Assembly (NCBI GenBank): GCA_963708155.1 | Contig: OY970183.1 | Span: forward strand, 372,001-436,000 | Source of the DNA: Methylovirgula sp963708155 | GTDB taxonomy: Bacteria > Pseudomonadota > Alphaproteobacteria > Rhizobiales > Beijerinckiaceae | Direction of reading: 5' to 3' | DNA: 64,000 nt | Shown: positions 35,287 through 44,313 of the stretch, piece after piece | Layout of the letters: each line of letters starts with the position of its first letter | Numbering within the stretch: the stretch's first letter is position 1 | The notes under the pieces: generated by a model | Database searches by the model: none | Told to the model about the DNA's origin: nothing | What the model saw: the letters and a program-made list of their open reading frames with translations, nothing else | Position numbers and translations under genes: made by a program

Positions 35287-35826
35287 TCAGCTCCCGCTGC
35301 CTGTCGAAGCCGGCGGCACGAACTCGTTGGGGAACGCGCTGCGCGCCGCACTGCTGATCGTCTCGGCCGCTTTTTCAGCCGCCTCGAAAGCCGAACGGGT
35401 GATTTCCTGGCTTGCCCGCAAGCTGGCCAATGTCGCCACATTGGTCGCGGCGATCGCCTGCTCCAGGCCCGTCGCGGGCGGCGGGGGACTCGCCTCGACC
35501 GGCGCCGCGACTTCGGCCGACGCGTTCTGCACACCCTCGACAATGCCGGTGCGAAGATCGGCAAGACGCGAGCCCATCAGCCGGACGTTTTCGTTGAAAG
35601 CTTCGAACATGGCGGCCATGAACTTGGTCTGGATGGAGACCAGATCTTCGACGGTGCGCGCGCCGCGCAAATCCTCCACCAGCCTGGCGTTGCGCTCGAA
35701 ATTCACCGCCGAAATATTGCTGATGTCCTCGGCGAGCCGTTGCAGGGTCTTCGCGGCGACCGAGTAGCCGCCGGCCGACCAGTCCAACGGCAGGGACGTC
35801 TTCGATTTGCGCTCGTGAATCTCCAT
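35287..35826 (-). CDS. Phasin family protein
   Basis: The protein has 179 residues from the ATG at 35826, which follows GGAGGA. The helical phasin core (SAVNFERNARLVEDLRGARTVEDLVSIQTKFMAAMFEAFNENVRLMGSRL) is followed by an Ala/Pro-rich linker and an amphipathic helix. Phasins coat polyhydroxyalkanoate granules or act as stress-linked helical proteins. An upstream GGAAC (35934-35938 on the minus strand) has only a poor -10 match, so EcfG control is doubtful here. Confidence 0.8.
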   Translation of the reverse strand: MEIHERKSKTSLPLDWSAGGYSVAAKTLQRLAEDISNISAVNFERNARLVEDLRGARTVEDLVSIQTKFMAAMFEAFNENVRLMGSRLADLRTGIVEGVQNASAEVAAPVEASPPPPATGLEQAIAATNVATLASLRASQEITRSAFEAAEKAAETISSAARSAFPNEFVPPASTGSGS

Positions 35827-35926
35827 GGCGTCCTCCGTTGCGCGGCTACGGAAACTCTTCCATCCGCCTTTTCCAGAGAACCTAGCGCATCGGGTCGCCG
35901 AGATCGACAATTAGTTCCAGGGATCG

Positions 35927-36103
35927 CTAACGCCGCAGCAGACCAAGGACCAGGGACACGATCAGCAGGATAATCGCGATCCAGAACAGCACATGCGCGA
36001 TCTGGCCAGCGAGGCCCGCCAGGCCACCGAAACCGAGCACGCCCGCCACGATGGCAACCACGAGAAAAATCAGGGCCCAATACAGCAAATTGCCGAAATT
36101 CAT
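35927..36103 (-). CDS. DUF1328 small membrane protein
   Basis: The protein has 58 residues from the ATG at 36103 (MNFGNLLYWALIFLVVAIVAGVLGFGGLAG), preceded by GGGAGAG. It has two membrane helices with a Gly-rich turn, and it fits DUF1328 (YtjA-like). The family is often under stress control in alphaproteobacteria, and a near-perfect EcfG promoter is present 24 bases upstream. Confidence 0.85.
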   Translation of the reverse strand: MNFGNLLYWALIFLVVAIVAGVLGFGGLAGLAGQIAHVLFWIAIILLIVSLVLGLLRR

Positions 36104-36127
36104 GATGCTCTCCCTTGCCGAAGCGTC

Positions 36128-36152
36128 AACGGCAGCGGGGCATCCGGGTTCC
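36128..36152 (-). promoter_or_regulatory. EcfG (general stress response) promoter of the DUF1328 gene
   Basis: On the minus strand: GGAAC (36152-36148), 16 bases, CGTT (36131-36128). This matches the EcfG consensus GGAAC-N16/17-CGTT exactly. The -10 element ends 24 bases from the ATG, a normal distance. Confidence 0.75.
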
Positions 36153-36177
36153 ATGACTGCGTGAAAGATCGGCGTCG

Positions 36178-38856
36178 TCAGGCAGCGTCCGGCGTTTGCT
36201 GCAATGCCGCAGCGATGGCGCCCAGCGCCGCACCTGCGCTGGCGCCATCCGGACCGCCAGCCTGGGCAAGATCGCGGCGACCGCCGCCGCCCTTGCCGCC
36301 GAGTTGCGCCGCCGCGACGCGCACCAGCGTCACGGCATCGAAGCGCGCTGTGAGATCGTCGGTCACGCCGACGACGACACCGGCCTTGCCCTCCGTATCG
36401 ACCCCGACGATGCCGACGATGCCGGACCCGAGGCTTTGCTTGGCCTCGTCGGCCAGCGACTTCAGATCCTTCATCTCGACGCCGGCGACCTCCTTGCGAA
36501 AGAATTTGACGCCGCCGATTTCCTCGACTGCCGCTTGTGCCGCGCCGCCGCCCATCGCCAAGCGTTTGCGCGCGTCGCTCAATTCGCGATCGAGCTTGCG
36601 CCGCTCATCAAGCAGATGGGCGAGACGCGCCGCCGCCTCATCCTCCGGCGCCTTGAGCAGATGCGCGAGCTCCCGGAAGCCGTGCGCCTGGGCGTTGAGA
36701 TGCCGGCGCGCGGCAAGCCCCGTCTTCGCCTCGATGCGGCGCACGCCGGCCGCGACGGGGGACTCCGCCACGATCGAAATGAGTCCGATATCGCCGGTGC
36801 GGCGCACATGCGTGCCGCCGCAAAGCTCGACGGAGAATGCGATATTGGCGCGCGCGCCGTCCGCCGTTTCCAACGCATCGCCCATCGACACGACGCGGAC
36901 CTGCTCGCCATATTTCTCGCCGAACAGCGCACGGGCGCCCGACTCGATCGCCGCGTTCACATCCATCAGCCGCGTCTCGACCGGCGCATTCTGCAACACG
37001 ATACGATTGGCGATGTCCTCGACCTCGGCCAGCTCTTCCGGCGAAATGGGCTTGGGGTGAGCAAAATCGAACCGCAGCCGATCCGGCGCAACGAGCGAGC
37101 CCTTCTGCGCAACATGATCGCCCAGAACCCGACGCAGCGATTCATGCAGCAAGTGCGTCGCCGAATGATTGGCCCGGATTGCGCCGCGGCGGCCATGATC
37201 GACGTCGAGTTCGACCGGCAGACCGACGGTGGCGAGGCCGCTCTCGACGACGCCATCATGGACGAAAAGATCGCCGAGCTTCTTCTGCGTATTGGTCACG
37301 CGGAAGCTGAGGTTTTGTCCGCGGATGACGCCGGTGTCGCCCACCTGACCACCCGATTCGCCATAGAACGGCGTCTGGTTCAGGATCACCTGGCCAGCTT
37401 CGCCGACGGCGAGCCGCTGAACCTCGCGGCCGTCCTTGAGCAAGGCGGTGACGATGCCTTCCGCTGTCTCTGTCGCGTAGCCGAGAAAATCGGTCGCACC
37501 AACCCGCTCCTTGAGGCCGAACCAGATCGATTCCGTCGCCGCCTCGCCGGACCCGGCCCAAGCCCTGCGCGCGTCGGCGCGCTGCTGCGCCATTGCGGCG
37601 CTGAACCCCTCGACATCGACCTCGATGCCGCGGCCGCGTAGCGCATCCTGCGTCAGATCGAGCGGGAAGCCGTAAGTGTCATAGAGTTTGAACGCCGTAG
37701 CGCCGGCGAGAATTCCGCCCGTGGGCAGAGTGCGTGTTTCTTCCTCAAGGATCGCAAGACCGCGCGACAAAGTATTGAGAAACCGCGTCTCTTCGAGTCG
37801 CAATGTCTCGACGATGAGCGCCTGCGCCCGCACCAGCTCCGGATAGGCTTGCCCCATCTCACGCACCAGCACCGGGACAAGCTGCCACATCAGCGGTTCG
37901 CGAGCGCCGAGAAGCTGGGCATGACGCATGGCGCGGCGCATGATCCGGCGCAACACGTAGCCGCGTCCTTCGTTCGAGGGCAGAACGCCATCGGCGACGA
38001 GAAAAGCGGAAGAGCGAAGATGATCGGCGATGACGCGATGGCTCGCCTGCTGCGGGCCGTCCGGATCGACGCCGGTGGCGCTCGCGACGGCGGATACCAG
38101 GGCGCGCATCAGATCGATATCGAAAATCGACGGCACATTCTGCAGCAAGGTCGAAATACGTTCGAGCCCCATGCCGGTGTCGATCGACGGTCGCGGCAGC
38201 GCTACGCGCTCGCCCGGCGCGATCTGCTCATATTGCATGAAGACGAGGTTCCAGAATTCCAGAAACCGATCGCCGTCCTCGTCGGGACTGCCGGGCGGGC
38301 CACCGGCAAATTTCTCTCCCCGGTCAAAGAAGATCTCCGAACACGGGCCGCACGGGCCGGTATCGCCCATCTGCCAGAAATTATCCGAACCGGCGATCCG
38401 GATGATCTTCGAATCCGGAAAGCCGGCGATCTTTTTCCAGAGAGCGAAGGCTTCGTCGTCGTCGTAATAGACGGTGACAAGCAGCTTCTCCTTGGGGAGT
38501 TCGAGGACTTGCGAGATGAAGGTCCAGGCAAACTCGATCGCCTCGGCCTTGAAATAGTCGCCGAAGGAAAAATTACCGAGCATCTCGAAGAATGTCGCGT
38601 GCCGCGCCGTATAGCCGACATTATCGAGATCGTTATGCTTGCCGCCGGCACGGACGCATTTCTGCGCGGTTGCCGCGCGCGTATAGGGCCGCTTTTCGAC
38701 GCCGGTAAAGACGTTCTTGAACTGCACCATCCCCGCATTGGTGAACATCAGGGTCGGATCGTTGCGGGGAACGAGCGGCGACGACGCGACGATTTCATGC
38801 CCCCGACGGCCGAAATAGTCGAGAAACGCGGTCCTGATCTCGTTGACGCCGTTCAT
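36178..38856 (-). CDS. alaS: Alanyl-tRNA synthetase
   Basis: The protein has about 892 residues from the ATG at 38856 (MNGVNEIRTAFLDYF); an in-frame ATG at 38868 adds four residues. The class II catalytic domain is at 1-460 (SSPLVPRNDPTLMFTNAGMVQFKNVF, GDNFWQMGDTGPCGPCSEI... variants). The editing domain has NHSATHLLHESLRRVLGDHVAQ and CGGTHVRRTGDIG. The C-terminal DHHA1 domain ends with GGKGGGGRRDLAQAGG. It charges tRNA-Ala and clears mischarged Ser/Gly. It lies downstream of recA, a common alphaproteobacterial pair. Confidence 0.97.
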   Translation of the reverse strand: MNGVNEIRTAFLDYFGRRGHEIVASSPLVPRNDPTLMFTNAGMVQFKNVFTGVEKRPYTRAATAQKCVRAGGKHNDLDNVGYTARHATFFEMLGNFSFGDYFKAEAIEFAWTFISQVLELPKEKLLVTVYYDDDEAFALWKKIAGFPDSKIIRIAGSDNFWQMGDTGPCGPCSEIFFDRGEKFAGGPPGSPDEDGDRFLEFWNLVFMQYEQIAPGERVALPRPSIDTGMGLERISTLLQNVPSIFDIDLMRALVSAVASATGVDPDGPQQASHRVIADHLRSSAFLVADGVLPSNEGRGYVLRRIMRRAMRHAQLLGAREPLMWQLVPVLVREMGQAYPELVRAQALIVETLRLEETRFLNTLSRGLAILEEETRTLPTGGILAGATAFKLYDTYGFPLDLTQDALRGRGIEVDVEGFSAAMAQQRADARRAWAGSGEAATESIWFGLKERVGATDFLGYATETAEGIVTALLKDGREVQRLAVGEAGQVILNQTPFYGESGGQVGDTGVIRGQNLSFRVTNTQKKLGDLFVHDGVVESGLATVGLPVELDVDHGRRGAIRANHSATHLLHESLRRVLGDHVAQKGSLVAPDRLRFDFAHPKPISPEELAEVEDIANRIVLQNAPVETRLMDVNAAIESGARALFGEKYGEQVRVVSMGDALETADGARANIAFSVELCGGTHVRRTGDIGLISIVAESPVAAGVRRIEAKTGLAARRHLNAQAHGFRELAHLLKAPEDEAAARLAHLLDERRKLDRELSDARKRLAMGGGAAQAAVEEIGGVKFFRKEVAGVEMKDLKSLADEAKQSLGSGIVGIVGVDTEGKAGVVVGVTDDLTARFDAVTLVRVAAAQLGGKGGGGRRDLAQAGGPDGASAGAALGAIAAALQQTPDAA

Positions 38857-38902
38857 ATCTGCATCCATGCGCGCGGCGGTAAACGGGCCGCGACCATCCA
38901 GC

Positions 38903-38940
38903 GGGAAGGGAAAGCCGTCTTCTAGCTTTCCGCCCTTCCC
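38903..38940 (-). terminator. Inverted repeat between recA and alaS
   Basis: Arms GGGAAGGGAAAGC (38903-38915) and GCTTTCCGCCCTTCCC (38925-38940) form a long hairpin with a 9-base loop. It lies 36 bases after the recA stop. No T-run follows on the minus strand, so it may be a weak terminator or processing site rather than a classic one. Confidence 0.4.
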
Positions 38941-38975
38941 CTGTCGAGCCGCCCGAACGTCCGGCGCGATGCAGC

Positions 38976-40049
38976 TCAGCCGTCGAGTTCGCCGTCCTCA
39001 GCCTCGCCGGGATCGAGAATACGCTCGGCAATCAGGCCGGAATTTTCGCGGATCGCCTGTTCGATCCGGTCGGCGACTTCCGGATTGTTCTTCAGATAGG
39101 ATTTGGCGTTTTCACGGCCCTGGCCGAGTCTCTGGCTGTCGTAGGAGAACCAGGCGCCGGACTTTTCGACGATGCCGGCCTTGACGCCGAGATCGATCAA
39201 TTCGCCGGTCTTCGACACACCCGCCCCGTACATGATGTCGAATTCGACCTGCTTGAAGGGTGGCGCGACCTTGTTCTTGACGACCTTTACGCGAGTCTGA
39301 TTGCCGACAACTTCCTCGCGCTCCTTGATCGATCCGATCCGGCGGATGTCGAGCCGGACAGAAGCGTAGAATTTCAGCGCATTGCCGCCCGTCGTCGTCT
39401 CCGGGCTGCCATACATCACGCCGATCTTCATCCGGATCTGGTTGATGAAGATGACCATCGTACGCGACTTCGCAATCGAGGCGGTCAGCTTGCGCAGGGC
39501 CTGGCTCATGAGGCGCGCCTGCAAGCCGGGCTGGCTGTCGCCCATCTCACCATCGATTTCCGCCCGCGGCGTGAGCGCCGCCACGGAATCGATGACGAGC
39601 ACGTCGACCGAGCCGGAGCGGACCAGAGTATCGGTGATTTCAAGCGCCTGCTCGCCTGTATCGGGCTGGGAGATCAACAGCTCGTCGAGATTGACGCCAA
39701 GCTTGCGGGCATAAACGGCATCGAGCGCATGTTCGGCGTCGATAAAGGCACAGACGCCGCCCAGCTTCTGCGCTTCGGCGATGACATGCAGCGTCAACGT
39801 CGTCTTGCCGGAGGATTCCGGGCCATAAATCTCGACCACCCGGCCACGCGGCAGACCGCCGACGCCAAGCGCGATATCGAGTCCGAGTGACCCCGTCGAA
39901 ACGGTCTCGATTTCAACCGTCGGGCTCTTGCCCAGGCGCATGATCGAGCCCTTGCCGAAGGCGCGCTCAATTTGGGATACGGCAGCGTCGAGCGCCTTGG
40001 ACTTGTCCACGGATGTTCCTTCCACAAGGCGGAGATTCGCTTGGCTCAT
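38976..40049 (-). CDS. recA: Recombinase RecA
   Basis: The protein has 357 residues. Walker A is GPESSGKTTL (about 76-85), preceded by the conserved IERAFGKGSIMRLGKS. DNA-binding and monomer-contact segments (VDVLVIDSVAALTPRAEIDGEMGD, KIGVMYGSPETTTGGNALKFYASVRLDIRR) are intact. A good ribosome site AAGGA precedes the ATG. RecA drives homologous recombination and triggers LexA self-cleavage. The upstream SOS box shows that the gene is LexA-controlled. Confidence 0.98.
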   Translation of the reverse strand: MSQANLRLVEGTSVDKSKALDAAVSQIERAFGKGSIMRLGKSPTVEIETVSTGSLGLDIALGVGGLPRGRVVEIYGPESSGKTTLTLHVIAEAQKLGGVCAFIDAEHALDAVYARKLGVNLDELLISQPDTGEQALEITDTLVRSGSVDVLVIDSVAALTPRAEIDGEMGDSQPGLQARLMSQALRKLTASIAKSRTMVIFINQIRMKIGVMYGSPETTTGGNALKFYASVRLDIRRIGSIKEREEVVGNQTRVKVVKNKVAPPFKQVEFDIMYGAGVSKTGELIDLGVKAGIVEKSGAWFSYDSQRLGQGRENAKSYLKNNPEVADRIEQAIRENSGLIAERILDPGEAEDGELDG

Positions 40050-40159
40050 CGGATATTTCCTTCTGACATGGGCGCGCGGACAAGTGCAATGCCGATCGCG
40101 GAACAGACAGCGCTGCTACAGCGACGAAGCCAATGTACGTGATTTGTTCTCACAAGCAA

Positions 40160-40174
40160 GTTCTTTTTTTGTTC
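40160..40174 (-). promoter_or_regulatory. LexA (SOS) box of recA
   Basis: The sequence GTTCTTTTTTTGTTC is exactly GTTC-N7-GTTC, the alphaproteobacterial LexA direct-repeat operator. It lies 111 bases upstream of the recA start. A third GTTC occurs at 40146-40149. The region between RecA and the ion channel gene holds nothing else clear. Confidence 0.85.
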
Positions 40175-40340
40175 TTTGCGCAGTTGCTAGCGTTTTTTGG
40201 CATAGCGCGGCGGAATTGCGCCACGCGCTACGCCAAGTCGAGGCTTACTCACGGCTGGCCAGCGGCATGCGCCTCGGTTAAAAGGCGCCCCGGTTGACGT
40301 TGTCACCGCGTGCGCCGGACATCCAACAAGAGCGGACAAA

Positions 40341-40860
40341 ATGAACAGCGCCTTTGGAGCCGCCTGGGCTGCCGACTGGGTCTGGAGCCTGCCCCTGATT
40401 GTCGTGTGCGTCATCGTTCACGTCGTCGGGCTCATGCTCATCTTCACGGGAACGGTTTACATCATGAATCAGGCGGTCGGCCGCCGACGCTTCGCACCGA
40501 TGTTCGTCGTGTCGATGGGAACTCGTGATCCTGTTTGTCACCATTCTGCACGGGTTCGAAGGAATGATCTGGGCCGCCGCCTATCGATTTCTCAACGCCC
40601 TGCCCGACAATCGGTCGGCCATGCTCTATTCGCTCAGCGCGGTGACCACTTACGGTCACGAGGACCTGCATCTTAAGGCGCAATGGCAGCTGATGGGAGC
40701 GCTCGAAGCTTTGAACGGCACGCTTCTGTTTGGCCTGACCACCGCGTTCCTGTTCGCCATGATTCGCGAAGTCTGGGACACCGAGCGGGCGCGGCGCCGC
40801 AAAAGCGATCAAAAAAACACCGGGGACAGCACGACCATCGAATTTTCCGTAATTCCCTGA
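40341..40860 (+). CDS. Ion-channel family membrane protein (frameshifted in this sequence)
   Basis: The N-terminal frame from 40341 has a membrane helix (LPLIVVCVIVHVVGLMLIFTGTVYIM). The rest, starting ELVILFVTILHGFEGMIWAAAYRFL, is in the next frame and ends at 40860. It includes SAMLYSLSAVTTYGHEDLHL, a pore-like segment, and a further helix (LEALNGTLLFGLTTAFLFAMIREVW). One surplus G in GGG near 40520 explains the break. Corrected length is 172 residues. Two-pore-type ion channel homologues of this size are common in rhizobia; ion selectivity is unknown. Confidence 0.75.
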
Positions 40861-40958
40861 TCCATGAAACACCCGCGCTTTGACCATTGGCCAAGCGCCA
40901 TGCAGATGGTCTAAAAGCCTGCTTCGTTTCGGCCCCACCCCGTCACAGCGTCTTGCAC

Positions 40959-41885
40959 ATGCCCCCCGTTATTTCCGTCAGTCATCTGTCGAAAACCTAT
41001 GCCGGCGGCCGCGCCGCGCTGAAGGATGTGAGCCTTGAGATCAACAAGGGCGAGATTTTCGCCCTGCTTGGCCCCAACGGCGCCGGCAAGACGACGCTCA
41101 TCAGCATTATCTGCGGCATCGTCACGCCGAGCGCCGGGCAAATTACGGCAGGCGGCCACGACATCATCCGCGATTATCGGGGTGCGCGTTCTCTGATCGG
41201 GCTCGTGCCGCAGGAATTGACGATCGATTTTTTCGAGAGCGTCTGGGCCACGGTCAAGCTCAGCCGCGGCCTGTTCGGCAAGAAGCCGGACGATGCCTAT
41301 CTCGAAAGCCTGCTGCGCGATCTCGCGCTCTGGGACCGCAAGGACAGCCAGGCGCGCACGCTCTCCGGCGGCATGAAGCGGCGCATGATGATCGCCAAGG
41401 CGCTGTCGCACGAGCCCGAGATTCTTTTTCTCGACGAACCGACCGCCGGCGTCGATGTCGAATTGCGACGGGGCATGTGGGAGCTCGTGCGTAAACTGCG
41501 CGCGGCCGGGACGACGATCATCCTCACGACGCATTATCTCGAAGAAGCCGAGGAGATGGCTGATCGCGTCGGCGTCATCCGCCAGGGCGAACTGATCCTC
41601 GTCGAAGACAAGAAGCGGCTGATGCAAAAGCTCGGCAAAAAGCGGCTGACGCTGACGCTCGCCGTGCCGCTCGCCGAAATGCCCGCCGCCCTCGCGACGC
41701 ATCCGCTGACTTTGGCCGAAGGCGGCCGCGAACTCGTCTATACCTATGGCGCGAACGGCGACGGCACGGGCATCCCCGGGCTCCTCGCCGATCTCGCGAC
41801 GACGGGCATCACGGTCACCGACCTGCAAACCGAGGAAAGCTCACTCGAAGATATCTTCGTCAGTCTCATTCGGAAGGGACCATGA
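40959..41885 (+). CDS. ABC-2 type transporter ATP-binding protein
   Basis: The protein has 308 residues from the ATG at 40959 (MPPVISVSHLSKTYAGGRAALKDVSLEI). Walker A is GPNGAGKTT, the signature is LSGGMKRRM, and Walker B is ILFLDEPTAGVDVE. It resembles the YadG/NodI group that drives export. An in-frame start at 40887 is upstream but lacks family sequence. The stop overlaps the permease gene by 4 bases. Substrate is unknown. Confidence 0.92.
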   Translation: MPPVISVSHLSKTYAGGRAALKDVSLEINKGEIFALLGPNGAGKTTLISIICGIVTPSAGQITAGGHDIIRDYRGARSLIGLVPQELTIDFFESVWATVKLSRGLFGKKPDDAYLESLLRDLALWDRKDSQARTLSGGMKRRMMIAKALSHEPEILFLDEPTAGVDVELRRGMWELVRKLRAAGTTIILTTHYLEEAEEMADRVGVIRQGELILVEDKKRLMQKLGKKRLTLTLAVPLAEMPAALATHPLTLAEGGRELVYTYGANGDGTGIPGLLADLATTGITVTDLQTEESSLEDIFVSLIRKGP

Positions 41886-42643
41886 ATTTTCAAGCGATCC
41901 GCGCGATCTACATCTATGAGATGGCGCGCACCCGGCGCACGCTGCTGCAGAGCGTCATCTCGCCCGTGCTGTCCACCTCGCTCTATTTCGTCGTCTTCGG
42001 TTCGGCGATCGGCTCGCGCATCTCGCATGTCGGCGGCGTGAGCTATGGCGCCTTTATCGTGCCGGGTCTAATCATGCTGGGGCTGCTGACGCAGAGCATC
42101 AGCAACGCCTCTTTCGGCATTTATTTCCCGCGCTTCGTCGGCACGATCTATGAAATCCTGTCAGCGCCCATTTCGGCGTTTGAAATCGTCATCGCCTATG
42201 TCGGCGCGGCCGCGACGAAGGCGGCCGGCCTCGGTCTGCTGACGCTGGCGACCGCCGCGCTCTTCGTCGATCTGCACATTCTGCACCCCTTCTGGATGCT
42301 GACCTTTCTCATTCTGACGAGCGTCACCTTCAGCCTTTTCGGTTTCATCATCGGCATCTGGGCCGACAGTTTCGAGAAGCTGCAATTGATCCCGCTGCTG
42401 ATCGTGACGCCGCTCACCTTCCTCGGCGGCAGCTTCTATTCGATCGACATGCTGCCGCCCTTCTGGCGCGGCGTCACACTGGTCAATCCCGTCGTTTATC
42501 TCATCAGCGGTTTCCGCTGGAGCTTTTACGGCCTGTCGGATGTCAATATCGGCATCAGCCTCGGCATGACATTGCTGTTCCTCGTGCTGTGCCTTGGCAT
42601 CGTCGCCTGGATCTTCAAGACAGGCTACCGGCTGAAGACGTAG
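41882..42643 (+). CDS. ABC-2 type transporter permease
   Basis: The protein has 253 residues with six predicted membrane helices and the ABC-2 motif at the C-terminus (LTFLGGSFYSIDMLPPFWRGVTLVNPVVYLISGFRW). It resembles YadH/NodJ. ATGA overlap with the ATPase gene shows a two-gene unit. Substrate could be a polysaccharide, lipid or drug. Confidence 0.92.
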   Translation: MNFQAIRAIYIYEMARTRRTLLQSVISPVLSTSLYFVVFGSAIGSRISHVGGVSYGAFIVPGLIMLGLLTQSISNASFGIYFPRFVGTIYEILSAPISAFEIVIAYVGAAATKAAGLGLLTLATAALFVDLHILHPFWMLTFLILTSVTFSLFGFIIGIWADSFEKLQLIPLLIVTPLTFLGGSFYSIDMLPPFWRGVTLVNPVVYLISGFRWSFYGLSDVNIGISLGMTLLFLVLCLGIVAWIFKTGYRLKT

Positions 42644-42773
42644 CACGGCACGTCTTCCGCAACGCACGCTAAACAAAATATTAGCCGCCCGCCGCGCCGT
42701 TAACCTCGAGGAATCCGACAGTTACCTCCTATATCGGCCTCAAGGGGCATGTCATGCCAACAAGGAGGTTGAT

Positions 42774-43064
42774 ATGCAACACGTCTTGAAGTCGGCGTTG
42801 ATCGCCGCGGCGGCGTGCGGATTGGCAATCGCTGTAAGCAGCCCGACGCAAGCGCAGAGCGCACGCTACGTCTATCCCTATCCGGCTCAGCATTACAGCA
42901 TCTATCAGAATCCGGACGGAACCTATGATTCGCCGACTGATCTCTCCCGTGATGTCTGGGGCATCCCGTGCGGCGTCGAATGCACGCGCGAAGCGCAAGC
43001 GCGCTGGTCGCACTATATTTATCGCCACCGTTATGGAGAGTACGGCGCCCCTTATGGCGAATGA
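42774..43064 (+). CDS. Small exported protein
   Basis: The protein has 96 residues. It follows a very strong ribosome site (AAGGAGG). A signal peptide (MQHVLKSALIAAAACGLAIAVSSPTQAQS) is followed by a Tyr-rich mature part (ARYVYPYPAQHYSIYQNPDGTYDSPTDLSRDVWGIPCGVECTREAQARW) with two Cys near the end. I see no known domain. It is convergent with the histidine phosphatase gene. Confidence 0.7.
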   Translation: MQHVLKSALIAAAACGLAIAVSSPTQAQSARYVYPYPAQHYSIYQNPDGTYDSPTDLSRDVWGIPCGVECTREAQARWSHYIYRHRYGEYGAPYGE

Positions 43065-43081
43065 CTGAATGACGTTTCGGG

Positions 43082-43114
43082 CCCGCGGCTGCCGTCAATC
43101 GGCGAACGCGGGCT
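43082..43114. terminator. Hairpin between convergent genes
   Basis: Arms GCCCGCG and CGCGGGC flank the point where the small exported protein and the phosphatase end. It lies partly over the phosphatase C-terminal codons and lacks a T-run, so its use as a bidirectional terminator is uncertain. Confidence 0.3.
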
Positions 43115-43728
43115 CGACGAGCCGCTTTGATTTCGGCCAATTGGCCCTGATCGTCGTATTTCAGCACAACCACCCAATCATAGACATCTTCCGGCCAGTA
43201 GCCATCGGGCAAGAGTTCGTCGGGGTTCGCGCCAAGCTGGTTCAGAAGTTTCGGCATCTTGCCGTGATGCCAGGCGATGAGGATGGTGCGGTGGGGTTCG
43301 CCAGCCGCGAGCCAATGCGCCAGGGCCTTCACTTCCTTGTCGGGAAAGGGCTGCTCGATCTTGAGCCCGCTCGCCTGCGCGAAGGGGGTGACCGTCAGGC
43401 GCGGGCGGTCGCTGTCTTGCGAATCCGCGGTCGCGATAATCGCGTCGATTTTCACCGGCGCGCCATCGATCCGCAAATGCTGGAAATAATCTACATAGGC
43501 CTTGGCGCGTGCTACGCCGGCGGGCGCGAGACCCGGGCCGCTGTTGTCGCCCTCCGGCTTTTCCGCATGGCGAATAATGAGCAGCGTATCGCCGGCGAGG
43601 CCGGAGGTCGCGACATAGTCATCGTCATCGTAATGATGGTGATGATGATGGCGCGCTAGAACCGGCGAAGCGCCAGCCAACAGGAACGCGGCAAGGATGA
43701 ACCCAAGAAGCGGCTTCAATTTCGGCAT
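43098..43728 (-). CDS. Exported histidine phosphatase-like protein (frameshifted near its end)
   Basis: A signal peptide (MPKLKPLLGFILAAFLLAGASPVLA) is followed at once by six His, Tyr and four Asp residues. The histidine phosphatase motif LLIIRHAEKP (about residue 49) and AWHHGKMP follow. The raw frame runs on to 42700 across the small exported gene on the other strand. With one base skipped near 43122 it ends VEPAFAD-stop at 43098. Corrected length is 209 residues and removes the antisense overlap. Substrate is unknown. Confidence 0.75.
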
Positions 43729-43931
43729 CGCGGGTCTCCGCGTTCACGCTGGCTGGTGATAGACGGCTTCAATATTGCGGGCCGAGCCCGCCGCCGCGAC
43801 TTTGGCGCAAAAGCCCCCGCAGGTACAGCCGGGCTCCCACGTCCCGCTCACATGCGGCGGACTTCAAATGTTGCACGCAAGTCGCACATTCCAACGAATG
43901 TCAGCGAAGCCTGTGAATTGATTAATGTAAC

Positions 43932-43957
43932 GGAACGGAGACGCCCTTTTGCATGTT
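43932..43957 (+). promoter_or_regulatory. Possible EcfG-type promoter
   Basis: GGAAC (43932-43936), 17 bases, TGTT (43954-43957): one mismatch to GGAAC-N17-CGTT. It lies 42 bases upstream of the small Cys/His exported protein. Support is weak because short motifs occur by chance. Confidence 0.35.
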
Positions 43958-43998
43958 AGCCTTCGTCAACTGACGCTGACGAGGACGGGGGTTTTCAT

Positions 43999-44313
43999 AT
44001 GCGCGGATTATTCAATACACATGCGGCCGCGATCGCGCTGGCCGGCAGTCTCGCTTTGAGTTTCGGTTGCGGCGCGCAGCAAGTCACCGACGCGCAGCGC
44101 GACGCCTGTATGCCCGATGCGTTCCGCCTGTGCTCTGCGCAGATACCGGATGCAAGCCGGGTCGCGGCCTGCTTGGATGCGAATGTCGCCAACCTCAGCC
44201 CGGCTTGCCGCGGCGCCTTCGCATGGCGCGGCGCCAGAGCCGAGGCGACGCATCATCACCATCGCCATTATGCGCGCAGGCTTTCCGGCGACGAAGCCCT
44301 GGTGCGCAACTAG
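43999..44313 (+). CDS. Small exported Cys-rich protein
   Basis: The protein has 104 residues. A signal peptide or lipobox-like start (ALAGSLALSFGCGAQQ) is followed by four Cys (DACMPDAFRLCSAQIPDASRVAACLDANVANLSPACRGAF) and a His-rich tail (THHHHRHYARR). The Cys spacing resembles a small helical Cys-rich repeat found in exported rhizobial proteins. Function is unknown. It is convergent with the next gene by 4 bases. Confidence 0.65.
   Translation: MRGLFNTHAAAIALAGSLALSFGCGAQQVTDAQRDACMPDAFRLCSAQIPDASRVAACLDANVANLSPACRGAFAWRGARAEATHHHHRHYARRLSGDEALVRN

Noticed and set aside
35934..35938. EcfG-type promoter for the phasin gene
   Set aside because: GGAAC is present, but at 16 bases the -10 reads CGAC, two mismatches from CGTT.
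42700..43097. C-terminal extension of the histidine phosphatase frame
   Set aside because: It crosses a well-supported small gene on the other strand with a strong ribosome site. The extension is low-complexity and fits a frameshift.
43630..43670. Six-His run that looks like a purification tag
   Set aside because: It lies inside a natural signal-peptide protein with Tyr and Asp residues after it, and no vector sequence is near.
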